This document shows, piece after piece, positions 25,215-33,844 of a DNA stretch of 64,000 bases. Source of the stretch: Bacillota bacterium. Lineage in GTDB: Bacteria; Bacillota; Clostridia; DSM-8532. The notes under the pieces are model-generated. The model had not been told where the DNA came from. It was given only the letters and a program-made list of their open reading frames with translations, and searched no databases. Within the stretch, counting starts at the first letter, position 1. Each line of letters begins with the position of its first letter. The position numbers and the translations under genes are program-made. Where the stretch lies: NCBI GenBank assembly GCA_023415825.1, contig JAEZJF010000021.1, positions 124,001 to 188,000 on the forward strand, written 5' to 3'.

Positions 25215-27809
25215 TTAGTTTTTTTTCTCAATTATCAGCCTCTCACCATCCGAATCCACCAATGCGGTATCACCTTCCCCGATAATACCCTTCACCAAAA
25301 GCCGGCCCAATTCAGTTTCCACATACTTTTGTATATAGCGCTTAACCGGCCGTGCTCCGTATTCGGGAGTCCAACCCTCGGTAACAATGAATTCCTGCGC
25401 CTTATCGGTTACTTCAATAGCTATCTCTTTTTCTGACAGCCTATCCGACAGTGTTTTCAGGACAAGTCTGACAATCTGCTTCACTTCGTCGCGAGTTAAG
25501 GGCTTAAACAGCACAATATCGTCCACACGATTTAAGAACTCGGGCTTAAAGCCAAAATGCAGCTCATTCATCACATTTTTCCGGGTTTCCTCATCCAGTT
25601 CGCCGTTCTCTCCCGCATTCTCAAGAAGGTATCGGCTTCCGATATTAGAGGTCATAATGATCACCGTGTTTTTAAAGTTGACCACATGCCCCTGACTGTC
25701 GGTTAAACGTCCATCATCCAAAATCTGAAGAAGGATGTTGAACACATCGGGGTGAGCCTTCTCGATCTCATCAAACAAAATGACGCTATAGGGCTTTCTT
25801 CTTACAGCCTCTGTAAGCTGTCCGCCCTCCTCGTAGCCCACGTAGCCCGGAGGTGCCCCTATAAGCCTTGCAACGGCATGCTTTTCCATGTACTCACTCA
25901 TGTCGATACGAATCATATTGTCCTCGGTATCAAAGAGTGCCTCTGATAAGGCTCTTGCCAGCTCAGTCTTTCCCACGCCCGTTGGCCCTAAAAAGATAAA
26001 GGATCCTACAGGACGTTTCATATCCTTCAACCCGGCTCTGGCACGCAGGACAGCATCGGATACTGCCATAACGGCTTCATTTTGACCGATTACCCTCTTG
26101 TGCAAAATGTTCTCGAGATTAAGAAGCTTTTCCTTTTCTTCCTCCACGAGCTTGGTTACGGGGATGCCTGTCCACTTGGAGATAATCTCCGTAATTTCAT
26201 TCTCTGTAACCTCTTCCTTGAGCATGCGCCCTGAAATGCCTGCCTGATGACGCTTTTCCTCGAGGAGAGCAGCCTCCAGCTCAGGAAGCCGTCCGTGCTT
26301 GAGCTTGGCCAGTGCTTCCAGATCATAGCTGCGCTCAGCCTGCTCAATTTGAAGCTTGACATGCTCAATCTCCTCTTTGACTTCCTTCTCCCGTTTGATA
26401 TATTCCTTTTCAAGCTCCCATTGGGCTTTCATGACCTTGGCCTTATCACGGAACTCGGCGATTTCCGCCTCAATGTTTGACAGATGTTCCTTTGAAGCCC
26501 GGTCACTCTCTTTTTTCAGGGCCTGTTGTTCAATCTCCAACTGCATGATTCTGCGCATGATCTCATCAAGCTCTGTGGGCATACTGTCAATCTCAGTTCT
26601 GAGCATGGCTGCAGCCTCATCCATGAGGTCAATGGCCTTATCGGGTAAGAAACGATCTGAAATATAGCGATTGGATAAGACCGCACTGGCTATAATGGCA
26701 CCGTCGGTAATGCGGACGCCATGATGGATCTCAAAGCGCTCCTTCAGGCCACGAAGGATGGAAATGGTATCCTCCACCGTAGGCTGATCCACCATAACAG
26801 TCTGAAAACGTCTTTCCAGAGCCGCATCCTTTTCTATATACTGCCTGTATTCATCCAGTGTGGTTGCCCCGACACAGTGGAGCTCACCCCGAGCCAGCAT
26901 GGGCTTTAAAATGTTTCCTGCATCCATGGCTCCATCCGCTTTCCCGGCCCCGACAATATTGTGAATCTCATCAATAAACAGAATGATATGCCCCTCAGAG
27001 GCTTCTATCTCCTTAACCACCGCTTTAAGTCTTTCCTCAAATTCACCCCGGAACTTGGCACCGGCAATCAGCGAACCTATATCAAGAGCGAATATGGTTT
27101 TGTTCTTAAGCCCGTCGGGAACATCACCCTTCAGGATACGCTGGGCCAGCCCTTCCACTACTGCGGTTTTTCCCACACCGGGTTCGCCGATCAGTACGGG
27201 ATTATTCTTGGTCCTTCGTGATAATATTCTGATAACACGCCTTATTTCGGCATCTCTTCCGATGACAGGGTCAAGCTTTCCCTTACGTGCCAGCTCAACA
27301 AGATCGCGACCATACTTTTCCAGTGCCTGGTAATTCATCTCGGGGTTCTGACTGGTAACCCGCTGATTGCCCCGAACCTTGACCATGGCTTGCTGGAATG
27401 TTTCGGGATTAACATCATAGCGCATTAAAAGATTGGATGTATAGCCATTTCGTTCAGAAAGCAGGGACAGAAACAAATGTTCAACACTCACATATTCATC
27501 TTTTATTTTTTTGGCCCAATCTTCAGCATTTAAAAGAATTTGATTGAAGCGGCGGGTGGCATACACATTGGAAGCTGCACTGCCGTACACCTTGGGCTGA
27601 CGCTCCAATTCCTGCCGAAGATCCCGTGAAACGCCATTTGAATTGACACCCAGCACCTCCAAGAGTCGTGGAATCAACCCTTCCTCCTGTTCCATGAGGG
27701 CCAATGCCAAATGCTCCCCGTCAACCTGCTGCTGATCTAATCGTATAGCCCATTGCTGTGCTAAAACAACAGCCTCTTGAGCTTTTTCTGTATATTTTTC
27801 AAGATTCAT
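25215..27809 (-). CDS. clpB: ATP-dependent disaggregase ClpB
   Basis: 864 aa, full-length. Clp N domain (about 1-150), first AAA+ module with GEPGVGKT and DEIHNIVGAGKADGAMDAGN, the long coiled-coil M domain (about 410-525; many E/K/R heptads), second AAA+ module with GPTGVGKTELARALSEALF, Walker B LFDEIEKAHPDVFNILLQ and sensor TSNIGS, and the C-terminal D2-small domain. The M domain separates it from ClpA/ClpC; no ClpP loop is expected. It works with DnaK/DnaJ to extract aggregated proteins. AGGTGGGG precedes the ATG. Second gene of a CtsR-type operon. Confidence 0.97.
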   Translation of the reverse strand: MNLEKYTEKAQEAVVLAQQWAIRLDQQQVDGEHLALALMEQEEGLIPRLLEVLGVNSNGVSRDLRQELERQPKVYGSAASNVYATRRFNQILLNAEDWAKKIKDEYVSVEHLFLSLLSERNGYTSNLLMRYDVNPETFQQAMVKVRGNQRVTSQNPEMNYQALEKYGRDLVELARKGKLDPVIGRDAEIRRVIRILSRRTKNNPVLIGEPGVGKTAVVEGLAQRILKGDVPDGLKNKTIFALDIGSLIAGAKFRGEFEERLKAVVKEIEASEGHIILFIDEIHNIVGAGKADGAMDAGNILKPMLARGELHCVGATTLDEYRQYIEKDAALERRFQTVMVDQPTVEDTISILRGLKERFEIHHGVRITDGAIIASAVLSNRYISDRFLPDKAIDLMDEAAAMLRTEIDSMPTELDEIMRRIMQLEIEQQALKKESDRASKEHLSNIEAEIAEFRDKAKVMKAQWELEKEYIKREKEVKEEIEHVKLQIEQAERSYDLEALAKLKHGRLPELEAALLEEKRHQAGISGRMLKEEVTENEITEIISKWTGIPVTKLVEEEKEKLLNLENILHKRVIGQNEAVMAVSDAVLRARAGLKDMKRPVGSFIFLGPTGVGKTELARALSEALFDTEDNMIRIDMSEYMEKHAVARLIGAPPGYVGYEEGGQLTEAVRRKPYSVILFDEIEKAHPDVFNILLQILDDGRLTDSQGHVVNFKNTVIIMTSNIGSRYLLENAGENGELDEETRKNVMNELHFGFKPEFLNRVDDIVLFKPLTRDEVKQIVRLVLKTLSDRLSEKEIAIEVTDKAQEFIVTEGWTPEYGARPVKRYIQKYVETELGRLLVKGIIGEGDTALVDSDGERLIIEKKN

Positions 27810-27831
27810 GTACTACCCCACCTTTGCTAAA

Positions 27832-28779
27832 TTAATGATCCAGATCCTTGAGCTGCTGATAAAGGGCCCGCTGCTTCTCACTTAAATGCTCAGGGTTGCT
27901 GATTCTGACCTGAATATACAGGTCTCCCCTTCCGCCTATGGCATTTGGATAGCCTTTGCCGGAAATGCGTATTTTCCCGCCATTTCGTATACCTGCAGGA
28001 ACAGAAACCATAATGCGGCCATCGGGAGTTTTGATTATGACCTCTCCTCCCAAAGCGGCTACCCAGGGTTTTATGTCCGCCTGCTGTATGATATCGCTCC
28101 CGCTTAAGGTGTACTCATCTTCCTTAAAGCGGACCACCAGGAACAAATCCCCATCAGGTCCGCCATTGCCTTTGCCGCCCTGACCGGCCAGACGGATTTT
28201 CCCTCCGGATTGGATGCCTTTAGGTATGGTAACGGCGAGGGTTTTTCTTCCTGTGGGTGTTTCAATGGCAATATGCTTTTCTGCACCCATTAAGCCGTCA
28301 GGCACCGAAATTCTGATTTCCGCCTCCTTGTCCTCTCCGCGAGGATCTTGCTGAAAACCTGCTCCCGGAGCTTTTCTTGAAAAGCCGCCGAAGCCGCTCC
28401 GTCCTCTATTAGAAAACAAATCGTCCATACCATTCTCACCAAAGAACATATCAAAAAAATCGCTGAAGCCGTGTGTTCCTGCGCTTTTGAATTCATAACG
28501 CGTATTTCCGCCCCTGAAACCGAATTGAGAGGGATCAAAATCATACCCGTCGGAAAATTGAGTGGTACTTCCGAACTGGTCGTATTTCCTGCGTTTTTCC
28601 TCATTTCCCAACACTTCATAGGCCTCATTTATTTCCTTGAATTTCTCCTCGGACTTTTTATCTCCCGGGTTCGCATCAGGGTGGTATGCCTTGGCGAGTT
28701 TTCGATAGGTCTTTTTTATCTGGTCCTGAGAGGCATCTTTCTTGACTCCCAGCACTTCATAATAGTCACGATATTTCAT
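27832..28779 (-). CDS. DnaJ-type co-chaperone lacking the zinc finger (CbpA-like)
   Basis: 315 aa. J domain with YYEVLGVKKDASQDQIKKTYR, the HPD motif in KAYHPDANPGD, and FGS at its end; a Gly/Phe-rich linker (about 75-140) and two C-terminal beta-sandwich domains (VTIPKGIQSGGKIRLAGQG, VSVPAGIRNGGKIRISGKG). The CxxCxGxG zinc region of DnaJ is absent, giving a type II (CbpA/DnaJB-like) protein. GGGGGTG precedes ATG 28779. Starts the operon with clpB, an arrangement that couples substrate delivery and disaggregation. Confidence 0.92.
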   Translation of the reverse strand: MKYRDYYEVLGVKKDASQDQIKKTYRKLAKAYHPDANPGDKKSEEKFKEINEAYEVLGNEEKRRKYDQFGSTTQFSDGYDFDPSQFGFRGGNTRYEFKSAGTHGFSDFFDMFFGENGMDDLFSNRGRSGFGGFSRKAPGAGFQQDPRGEDKEAEIRISVPDGLMGAEKHIAIETPTGRKTLAVTIPKGIQSGGKIRLAGQGGKGNGGPDGDLFLVVRFKEDEYTLSGSDIIQQADIKPWVAALGGEVIIKTPDGRIMVSVPAGIRNGGKIRISGKGYPNAIGGRGDLYIQVRISNPEHLSEKQRALYQQLKDLDH

Positions 28780-28801
28780 TGTGCACACCCCCTAAAAAGT
28801 G

Positions 28802-28818
28802 TTTGACCTTCCTTGACC
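28802..28818 (-). promoter_or_regulatory. CtsR operator
   Basis: Minus strand GGTCAAG-GAA-GGTCAAA, a tandem heptad repeat with 3-base spacer, which fits the CtsR consensus (GGTCAAA-NAN-GGTCAAA) with one change. It overlaps or follows the predicted transcription start, consistent with repression. No ctsR gene is in the window. Confidence 0.85.
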
Positions 28819-28827
28819 TTTGAATCT

Positions 28828-28855
28828 ATTATACCATTTCCTTTTTAAATTTCAA
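28828..28855 (-). promoter_or_regulatory. Sigma-A promoter of the cbpA-clpB operon
   Basis: Minus strand TTGAAA (28855-28850), 16 bases, TATAAT (28833-28828), immediately upstream of the CtsR operator. Confidence 0.7.
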
Positions 28856-28935
28856 TATTTTATTTTGAGCATGAATTGTTTTATTATGATTAACGGGGTA
28901 TATAATAAACAGAACAATTTTGGGGAGGAAGAATT

Positions 28936-30216
28936 ATGACTCGTAAAGAAATTGTTGCCCTGCTTCTTGCTGGTGGGCAAGGAAGCCGTTTGGGCGTGCT
29001 CACCAAAAATATCGCAAAGCCCGCTGTTCTCTATGGCGGAAAATACCGTATCATCGATTTCACCTTAAGTAACTGCATCAACTCCGGAATAGACACCGTA
29101 GGCGTTCTTACGCAATATCAGCCACTCAAGCTCAATTCACATATAGGCATAGGAAAACCCTGGGATTTGGATCGTGTCAATGGAGGAATTACCATCCTGG
29201 CCCCCTATATGAGGACTGAAAAAGGCGAATGGTATTCTGGAACAGCAGATGCTGTTTATCAGAATATTCATTATGTTGATGAGATGTCTCCCAAATACGT
29301 CATTATTCTGTCAGGCGATCATATTTACAAAATGAACTATTCAGAAATGCTCGAGCATCATAAACAAACCAATGCTGATGCCACCATTTCAGTTATTGAT
29401 GTTCCCTATGAGGAAGCCAGCCGTTATGGCATTATGAATACCCATGATGACGGCAGCATTTATGAATTTGAGGAGAAACCCACCAATCCCAAGAGTACCT
29501 TGGCATCCATGGGCATTTACATCTTTAATTGGGATGTCTTAAGGGAATATTTGATGAACGATCACGTCAAAGGCCCTTCCGACCATGATTTTGGTAAAAA
29601 CATTATACCTACCCTGCTTTCCGGCGGAAAGAAACTGGTAGCATTCCGGTTTACAGGTTACTGGCGCGATGTGGGTACGCTTCAGGCTTATTGGGAATCG
29701 ACCATGAATCTGACTGAGCGTATTCCTGATTTTAACATGTTCGACCCCTATTGGAAGATTTTCACCCCCAATCCCGTTTATCCTGCCCATTTTATCGGTG
29801 ATACCGGAAGAGTGGAAAAATCGGTGATTGCAGAAGGATGCATGGTTTACGGAACGGTTCGAAACTCGGTTATCTTTCCCGGTGTCACCATCAATGCAGG
29901 AACCGTCATCGAGGATTCCATTATTATGTCGGATGCGCTTATCGGATCCAATACAGAGATATTCTGCTCCATCATAGGTGAATCCAGCGTTATCGGAAAC
30001 AATGTTAAATGCGGGGTAGGAGAATTTGCCGTCAACACCTACAATCCCAAGGTCTATGATTCAAAAATCACTGTTATCGGCTCAAATACGGTTATTCCCA
30101 ACAATACGGTACTTGGAAAGAATGTGGTGATTGATAATTTCATCACACCTCATGATTTTGAAACTAATACCATTCCATCAGGCGGCGCCATCATGAAAGG
30201 AGGCGAAAAAGCATGA
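28936..30216 (+). CDS. glgC: Glucose-1-phosphate adenylyltransferase, catalytic subunit GlgC
   Basis: 426 aa. Makes ADP-glucose for glycogen synthesis. N-terminal nucleotidyltransferase domain with LLAGGQGSRLGVLT, KPAVLYGGKYRIIDFTLSNC, WYSGTADAVYQN, ILSGDHIYKMNY and EKPTNPKS; C-terminal left-handed beta-helix (repeated I/V-hexapeptides such as SVIAEGCMVYG, NSVIFPGVTI). GGGGAGGAAG precedes the ATG. The stop overlaps the glgD start by 4 bases, so translation is coupled. Confidence 0.97.
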   Translation: MTRKEIVALLLAGGQGSRLGVLTKNIAKPAVLYGGKYRIIDFTLSNCINSGIDTVGVLTQYQPLKLNSHIGIGKPWDLDRVNGGITILAPYMRTEKGEWYSGTADAVYQNIHYVDEMSPKYVIILSGDHIYKMNYSEMLEHHKQTNADATISVIDVPYEEASRYGIMNTHDDGSIYEFEEKPTNPKSTLASMGIYIFNWDVLREYLMNDHVKGPSDHDFGKNIIPTLLSGGKKLVAFRFTGYWRDVGTLQAYWESTMNLTERIPDFNMFDPYWKIFTPNPVYPAHFIGDTGRVEKSVIAEGCMVYGTVRNSVIFPGVTINAGTVIEDSIIMSDALIGSNTEIFCSIIGESSVIGNNVKCGVGEFAVNTYNPKVYDSKITVIGSNTVIPNNTVLGKNVVIDNFITPHDFETNTIPSGGAIMKGGEKA

Positions 30217-31334
30217 AATCAGCAATGGGTATTATTTTGACAGGTGGCAAAAACAACCGTCTTAAAGAGCTTTCCATGGAAAGATCTATAGCAGCCGTTC
30301 CATTTGGAGGAAAATACAGAGCCATCGATTTTACCCTCTCCAACATGGTGAACTCCGGTATTACGAATGTGGGTGTCCTCACCCAATATAACATCCGATC
30401 CCTGATAGATCATTTAGGCTCGGGCAAGGAATGGGATCTGGACCGTAAAAATAAAGGGCTCTTTATCTTCCCTCCCTATCTGTCCGAATTCGGAACCGGA
30501 TGGTATAAAGGAACTGCTGATGCCATGTATAACAATCTCACCTTTCTTGAGCGAAGCGACGAGGAATTTGTTGTTGTCGCACAAGGTTATGTCATTTATA
30601 ACATGGATTACAGGCCCATGTTGGAATATCATATTCAGAAAAATGCCGACATAACAATCGCATGCCGTAATATGTGCGATTTTTCATGCAACGACCAGAA
30701 GCTGCTGGGCATGGTGGAAATCAATGACGAAGGACGGATCACTGACTTTATGGAGAAGCCTATGAACCCAAGAAATAGTATGGGTTCCATGGGTGTGTAC
30801 ATTATCCGGCGCAAGTATTTGATTGAGCTTTTGCAGGACAGCGCCGCAAAGGGACAAACAGAGTTTGTTCAGGATATCATTGTGCGCCACACCAATGACA
30901 TCAAGATATATGCCTACGTTTTCAACGGCTATTGGAGACCCTTGAGCAATATTCAGCTCTTTTACAGGACCAATATGGAGCTACTAAACCCCAAGGTTAG
31001 ACTGGAACTGCTCATGGATCGCAGGAAAATCTTTACCAAGGTCAAGGATGAGGCCCCTGCAAAATACAATGAAGAAGCAAATGTCCGGAACTCTATTGTA
31101 GCCGATGGCTGTATTATTGAGGGCGAGGTTGAAAACAGTGTCCTGTTTAGGGGTGTCCGGGTAATGAAGGGCGCTGTAATAAAAGACAGCTTGATTATGC
31201 AGGGAACGGTGGTAGAGCCGAATGTCAGTCTTCGTTATTGCATCCTGGACAAGGGTGGTACAATAACCGCCGGTAAAACCCTCAACGGGGATTCCGAGTG
31301 GCCTTTAATTGTAGGAAAGAATGTCCGGGTATAA
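30213..31334 (+). CDS. glgD: Glucose-1-phosphate adenylyltransferase subunit GlgD
   Basis: 373 aa paralogue of GlgC that forms GlgCD heterotetramers in Firmicutes and modulates activity. The N-terminal nucleotide loop is altered (LTGGKNNRLKELSMERSIA versus the GGQGSRL of GlgC) while the rest of the fold is kept: PFGGKYRAIDFTLSNMV, WYKGTADAMYNN, EKPMNPRNSMGSMG and the C-terminal beta-helix. This agrees with a mainly regulatory subunit. Ends at a bidirectional terminator. Confidence 0.96.
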   Translation: MKSAMGIILTGGKNNRLKELSMERSIAAVPFGGKYRAIDFTLSNMVNSGITNVGVLTQYNIRSLIDHLGSGKEWDLDRKNKGLFIFPPYLSEFGTGWYKGTADAMYNNLTFLERSDEEFVVVAQGYVIYNMDYRPMLEYHIQKNADITIACRNMCDFSCNDQKLLGMVEINDEGRITDFMEKPMNPRNSMGSMGVYIIRRKYLIELLQDSAAKGQTEFVQDIIVRHTNDIKIYAYVFNGYWRPLSNIQLFYRTNMELLNPKVRLELLMDRRKIFTKVKDEAPAKYNEEANVRNSIVADGCIIEGEVENSVLFRGVRVMKGAVIKDSLIMQGTVVEPNVSLRYCILDKGGTITAGKTLNGDSEWPLIVGKNVRV

Positions 31335-31356
31335 GGGTTGCTTGCTTATTGGAAGT

Positions 31357-31405
31357 AAAATGGGCGTATCTCAAAACTTTTTTCATTTTGAGATACGCCC
31401 ATTTT
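31357..31405. terminator. Bidirectional terminator overlapping the 3' end of the minus-strand membrane protein gene
   Basis: Two perfect complementary 20-base arms: 31357-31376 and 31386-31405, each with an A/T-rich end, so both strands give a stem followed by T residues. The right arm lies within the coding end of the minus-strand gene and its stop codon falls in the loop. Confidence 0.92.
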
Positions 31406-31880
31406 GATTTGCGGGGATTATGGATCCGCCTCCATTGAGATTCCTAAATCTCCTTACTGATCTTGCCTGCAAAAAAATATAGGAAGCAATGATAAACAAA
31501 TAGGCTGCAATTAAAGATAAAATGACCGCAAGGTCAGCTTGTATCAGCGCATAAGCCATTATCAGGGCACCGAACACCATTACCATAAGGTCATAAGCCT
31601 TTGCTTTCGCCTTGTTCAGTATCGCTATATTTCTTTCATCCCTCTCTTCTATTTCTTTTTGCTTTTGAATTTGAGGATTCTTTTTCATTGCAAGAATATT
31701 GAAAACTGTTCCCAGGTTCTGCCCAAAGATGCCGGCGCCGATTCCGATCATTATATAAGGCAGCGTCAGCATGATGCCCTGTGCTTCTCTCGAGAGCTTT
31801 GCCAGCACGCCCCCTGCTGCCAGAATCAATAAACCGATAAGTGAATATGACAAATACAACCCCATGCTTTTATTCTTCAT
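31383..31880 (-). CDS. Membrane protein, DUF2178-like, paired with an XRE regulator
   Basis: About 165 aa. Four hydrophobic segments: about 10-28 (YSLIGLLILAAGGVLA), 36-58 (MLTLPYIMIGIGAGIFGQNLG), 94-115 (LMVMVFGALIMAYALIQ) and 118-138 (VILSLIAAYLFIIASYIFL), with a cytoplasmic loop carrying EERDERNIAILNKAKAKAYD, the family hallmark. GGAGG is 6 bases before ATG 31880. The start overlaps the end of the XRE gene by 11 bases, so the two are translated together. Its last codons form one arm of the terminator shared with glgD. Function unknown. Confidence 0.8.
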   Translation of the reverse strand: MKNKSMGLYLSYSLIGLLILAAGGVLAKLSREAQGIMLTLPYIMIGIGAGIFGQNLGTVFNILAMKKNPQIQKQKEIEERDERNIAILNKAKAKAYDLMVMVFGALIMAYALIQADLAVILSLIAAYLFIIASYIFLQARSVRRFRNLNGGGSIIPANQNGRISK

Positions 31881-32082
31881 TTTTATCCTCCTCCTCATAA
31901 ATAAATAGTTCTTCAATACTCATGCCAAAATAGCGGGCTATCTTGAAGGCTAAAAGAATTGAAGGATTATAGCGCCCATTTTCAAGAGAACCGATGGTTT
32001 GCCTGGATACCTCCAAGGCGGCCGCCAGCTCCTCCTGGTTGATCCCCCGCTGCTTGCGCATTTGCTCCAGCCTGTTTTTCAT
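31870..32082 (-). CDS. Short XRE-family transcriptional regulator
   Basis: 70 aa, a single Cro/C1-type helix-turn-helix: LEQMRKQRGINQEELAAALEVSRQTIGSLENGRYNPSILLAFKIARYF is all of it, followed by an acidic tail. This is the YozG-like one-domain class that is usually found next to a small membrane protein, as here. ATG 32082 is chosen over the longer frame from 32097 because it gives the standard N-terminus. Transcribed from a near-consensus promoter flanked by an inverted repeat that may be its own operator. Confidence 0.9.
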   Translation of the reverse strand: MKNRLEQMRKQRGINQEELAAALEVSRQTIGSLENGRYNPSILLAFKIARYFGMSIEELFIYEEEDKNEE

Positions 32083-32113
32083 ACAAATTCTCCTCATGAT
32101 ATTCTAATAACAA

Positions 32114-32183
32114 AAAACGGAAAGCTAACTTTACATTTATCATATTCCTACGACCCCAAAATGTCAAGCTTGCTTTCCGTTTT
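32114..32183. repeat. Inverted repeat bracketing the XRE promoter
   Basis: AAAACGGAAAGC (32114-32125) and GCTTTCCGTTTT (32172-32183), perfect 12-bp arms separated by 46 bases. The arms flank the promoter exactly, one upstream of -35 and the other downstream of the start point. Confidence 0.75.
32139..32167 (-). promoter_or_regulatory. Sigma-A promoter of the XRE-membrane protein operon
   Basis: Minus strand TTGACA (32167-32162), 17 bases, TATGAT (32144-32139): consensus -35, ideal spacing, one mismatch in -10. Confidence 0.85.
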
Positions 32184-32206
32184 ATAATCGAATTTTTTAT
32201 TGTCCT

Positions 32207-33214
32207 TTACCAGCCCGTATCTTCCGTTTCATGCTTCCGGCTTCTGGTCATGAGGTCATAAACAGCCTTTCTGCAGTCCTTTCCCTCAAAGAGAATCTGA
32301 TAGGCCTCCTGAGAGATGGGCATATTGACCTTGTACCTTTCCGAAAGCTCCTTGGCAGCACGAGTGGCGGAAACCCCCTCCACCACCATTCTTACTTCTT
32401 TTTGAGCCTCATCCACAGTATGGCCTTTGCCAATCAAATTACCGCACTGCCAGTTGCGACTGTGCTTGCTGGTGCAGGTAACAATGAGGTCTCCTATTCC
32501 CGTGAGGCCGGAGAAGGTTTTGGCATTAGCCCCCATTACAATACCAAGGCGCGCTATTTCTGTAATACCACGGGTCATAAGCGCAGCTTTACTATTGTCG
32601 CCATAGCCCAGGCCATCACAAATACCGGCGCATAGAGCAATGACATTCTTAAGCGCAGCACCGATCTCTGTTCCTATAAGATCTGAGCTGGTATAAACGC
32701 GGAAGGCCGGTGACATAAAAATATCCTGAACAACCATAGCGGCCTCCTGATTATACGATGCCGATACAACCGTTGTAGGAATACCGAACGCCACCTCCTC
32801 TGCGTGGCTGGGTCCGTAGAGAGCCACAACCTGAACCTCGGGAAGCTCACTTAAAACAACTTCGCTTAAACGAAGGCCTGATTTTTCCTCCAGACCTTTT
32901 GAACAAAGAACCACAATATCGTCCTTTGATACATAGGGTACCAGACGTCTGGCGCTTTCCCTAACGGTCTGGGAGGGTACGACGAGCACGATGACATCAT
33001 GGCCTTGGAGACACTTCTCAATATCCGTCGTAAATTCAACGGATTCGGGTATTTTCGCTCCCGGAAGCTTGTCCTTATGTTCACGCTCTTCATTGAGCCG
33101 ATCAACTTCATTCTGAAATAGGGACCAAACACGAACATCGTGTCCGTTGCCTGCTAGAAGTATGGAAAGACTGGTTCCCCAGCTCCCCGCTCCGATGATG
33201 GATACCACAGACAT
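32207..33214 (-). CDS. gpsA: NAD(P)-dependent glycerol-3-phosphate dehydrogenase GpsA
   Basis: 335 aa. Reduces dihydroxyacetone phosphate to sn-glycerol 3-phosphate for phospholipid synthesis. NAD-binding IIGAGSWGTSLSILLAGNGHDV, VLVVPSQTVRE, LCSKGLE, LYGPSHAEEVA, the catalytic Lys in GAALKNVIALCAGICDGLGYGDN, and GLTGIGDLIVTCTSKHSRN. Located 15 bases after plsY, whose product uses the glycerol 3-phosphate. AAGGAG precedes the ATG by 11 bases. Confidence 0.97.
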   Translation of the reverse strand: MSVVSIIGAGSWGTSLSILLAGNGHDVRVWSLFQNEVDRLNEEREHKDKLPGAKIPESVEFTTDIEKCLQGHDVIVLVVPSQTVRESARRLVPYVSKDDIVVLCSKGLEEKSGLRLSEVVLSELPEVQVVALYGPSHAEEVAFGIPTTVVSASYNQEAAMVVQDIFMSPAFRVYTSSDLIGTEIGAALKNVIALCAGICDGLGYGDNSKAALMTRGITEIARLGIVMGANAKTFSGLTGIGDLIVTCTSKHSRNWQCGNLIGKGHTVDEAQKEVRMVVEGVSATRAAKELSERYKVNMPISQEAYQILFEGKDCRKAVYDLMTRSRKHETEDTGW

Positions 33215-33229
33215 GTCTTGCTACACTCC

Positions 33230-33844
33230 TTAAGATTTTTTAAAGCTTAATTTTTTTTCATTTCCGGCCAGTAGCCGCTGAATATTTGCCCCGTGCCTAA
33301 AGACAATTAAAAGAGCCAGAAATGCTCCCACTAAAACCAACAGCATTGGCTCCCCAAAGCTAAAAGCAATAATTGGAAAAAGAATGGCACAGACGATGGA
33401 TCCTAACGAGACATAACGTGTTAGGGCCACAATTACAATAAAGCCCACAAGACATAAAAGCGCCGCCAACGGAGAAAACATGAGAACCACGGCAAAGGAG
33501 GTCAAAACTCCCTTACCTCCTTTAAATCCAAAGTAAATGGGCCAATTATGTCCTAATACCGCAAACATTCCCGCCAGGTATTCTCCGGCATAAACACCGG
33601 GTATGAGCTCACCTGCAAGGTAACGACCGATGAGGCAGGCTATTACTCCTTTTAAAAGGTCTCCTACCACAACCCAGATGGCCGCTCCCTTACCCAAAGT
33701 TCTCAATGTATTGGTTGCTCCGGCATTGCCGCTTCCATGCTCCCTTACATCGGTTTTGTAAAAGAGCTTCCCCACAATGAGGGAGGTATTGATACTGCCT
33801 AAAAGATAACCGATAACCGAAGAAAGTAAGATCCACCAAACCAT
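33230..33844 (-). CDS. plsY: Acyl-phosphate:glycerol-3-phosphate acyltransferase PlsY
   Basis: 204 aa polytopic membrane enzyme transferring acyl groups from acyl-phosphate to glycerol 3-phosphate. Motifs: GSINTSLIVGKLF, REHGSGNAGATNTLRTLG, HNWPIYFGFKGGKGVLTSFAV, and about seven membrane segments. The ATG immediately follows the der stop; GGGAG lies 8 bases upstream within der. Sits between der and gpsA, a standard Firmicute arrangement. Confidence 0.97.
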   Translation of the reverse strand: MVWWILLSSVIGYLLGSINTSLIVGKLFYKTDVREHGSGNAGATNTLRTLGKGAAIWVVVGDLLKGVIACLIGRYLAGELIPGVYAGEYLAGMFAVLGHNWPIYFGFKGGKGVLTSFAVVLMFSPLAALLCLVGFIVIVALTRYVSLGSIVCAILFPIIAFSFGEPMLLVLVGAFLALLIVFRHGANIQRLLAGNEKKLSFKKS

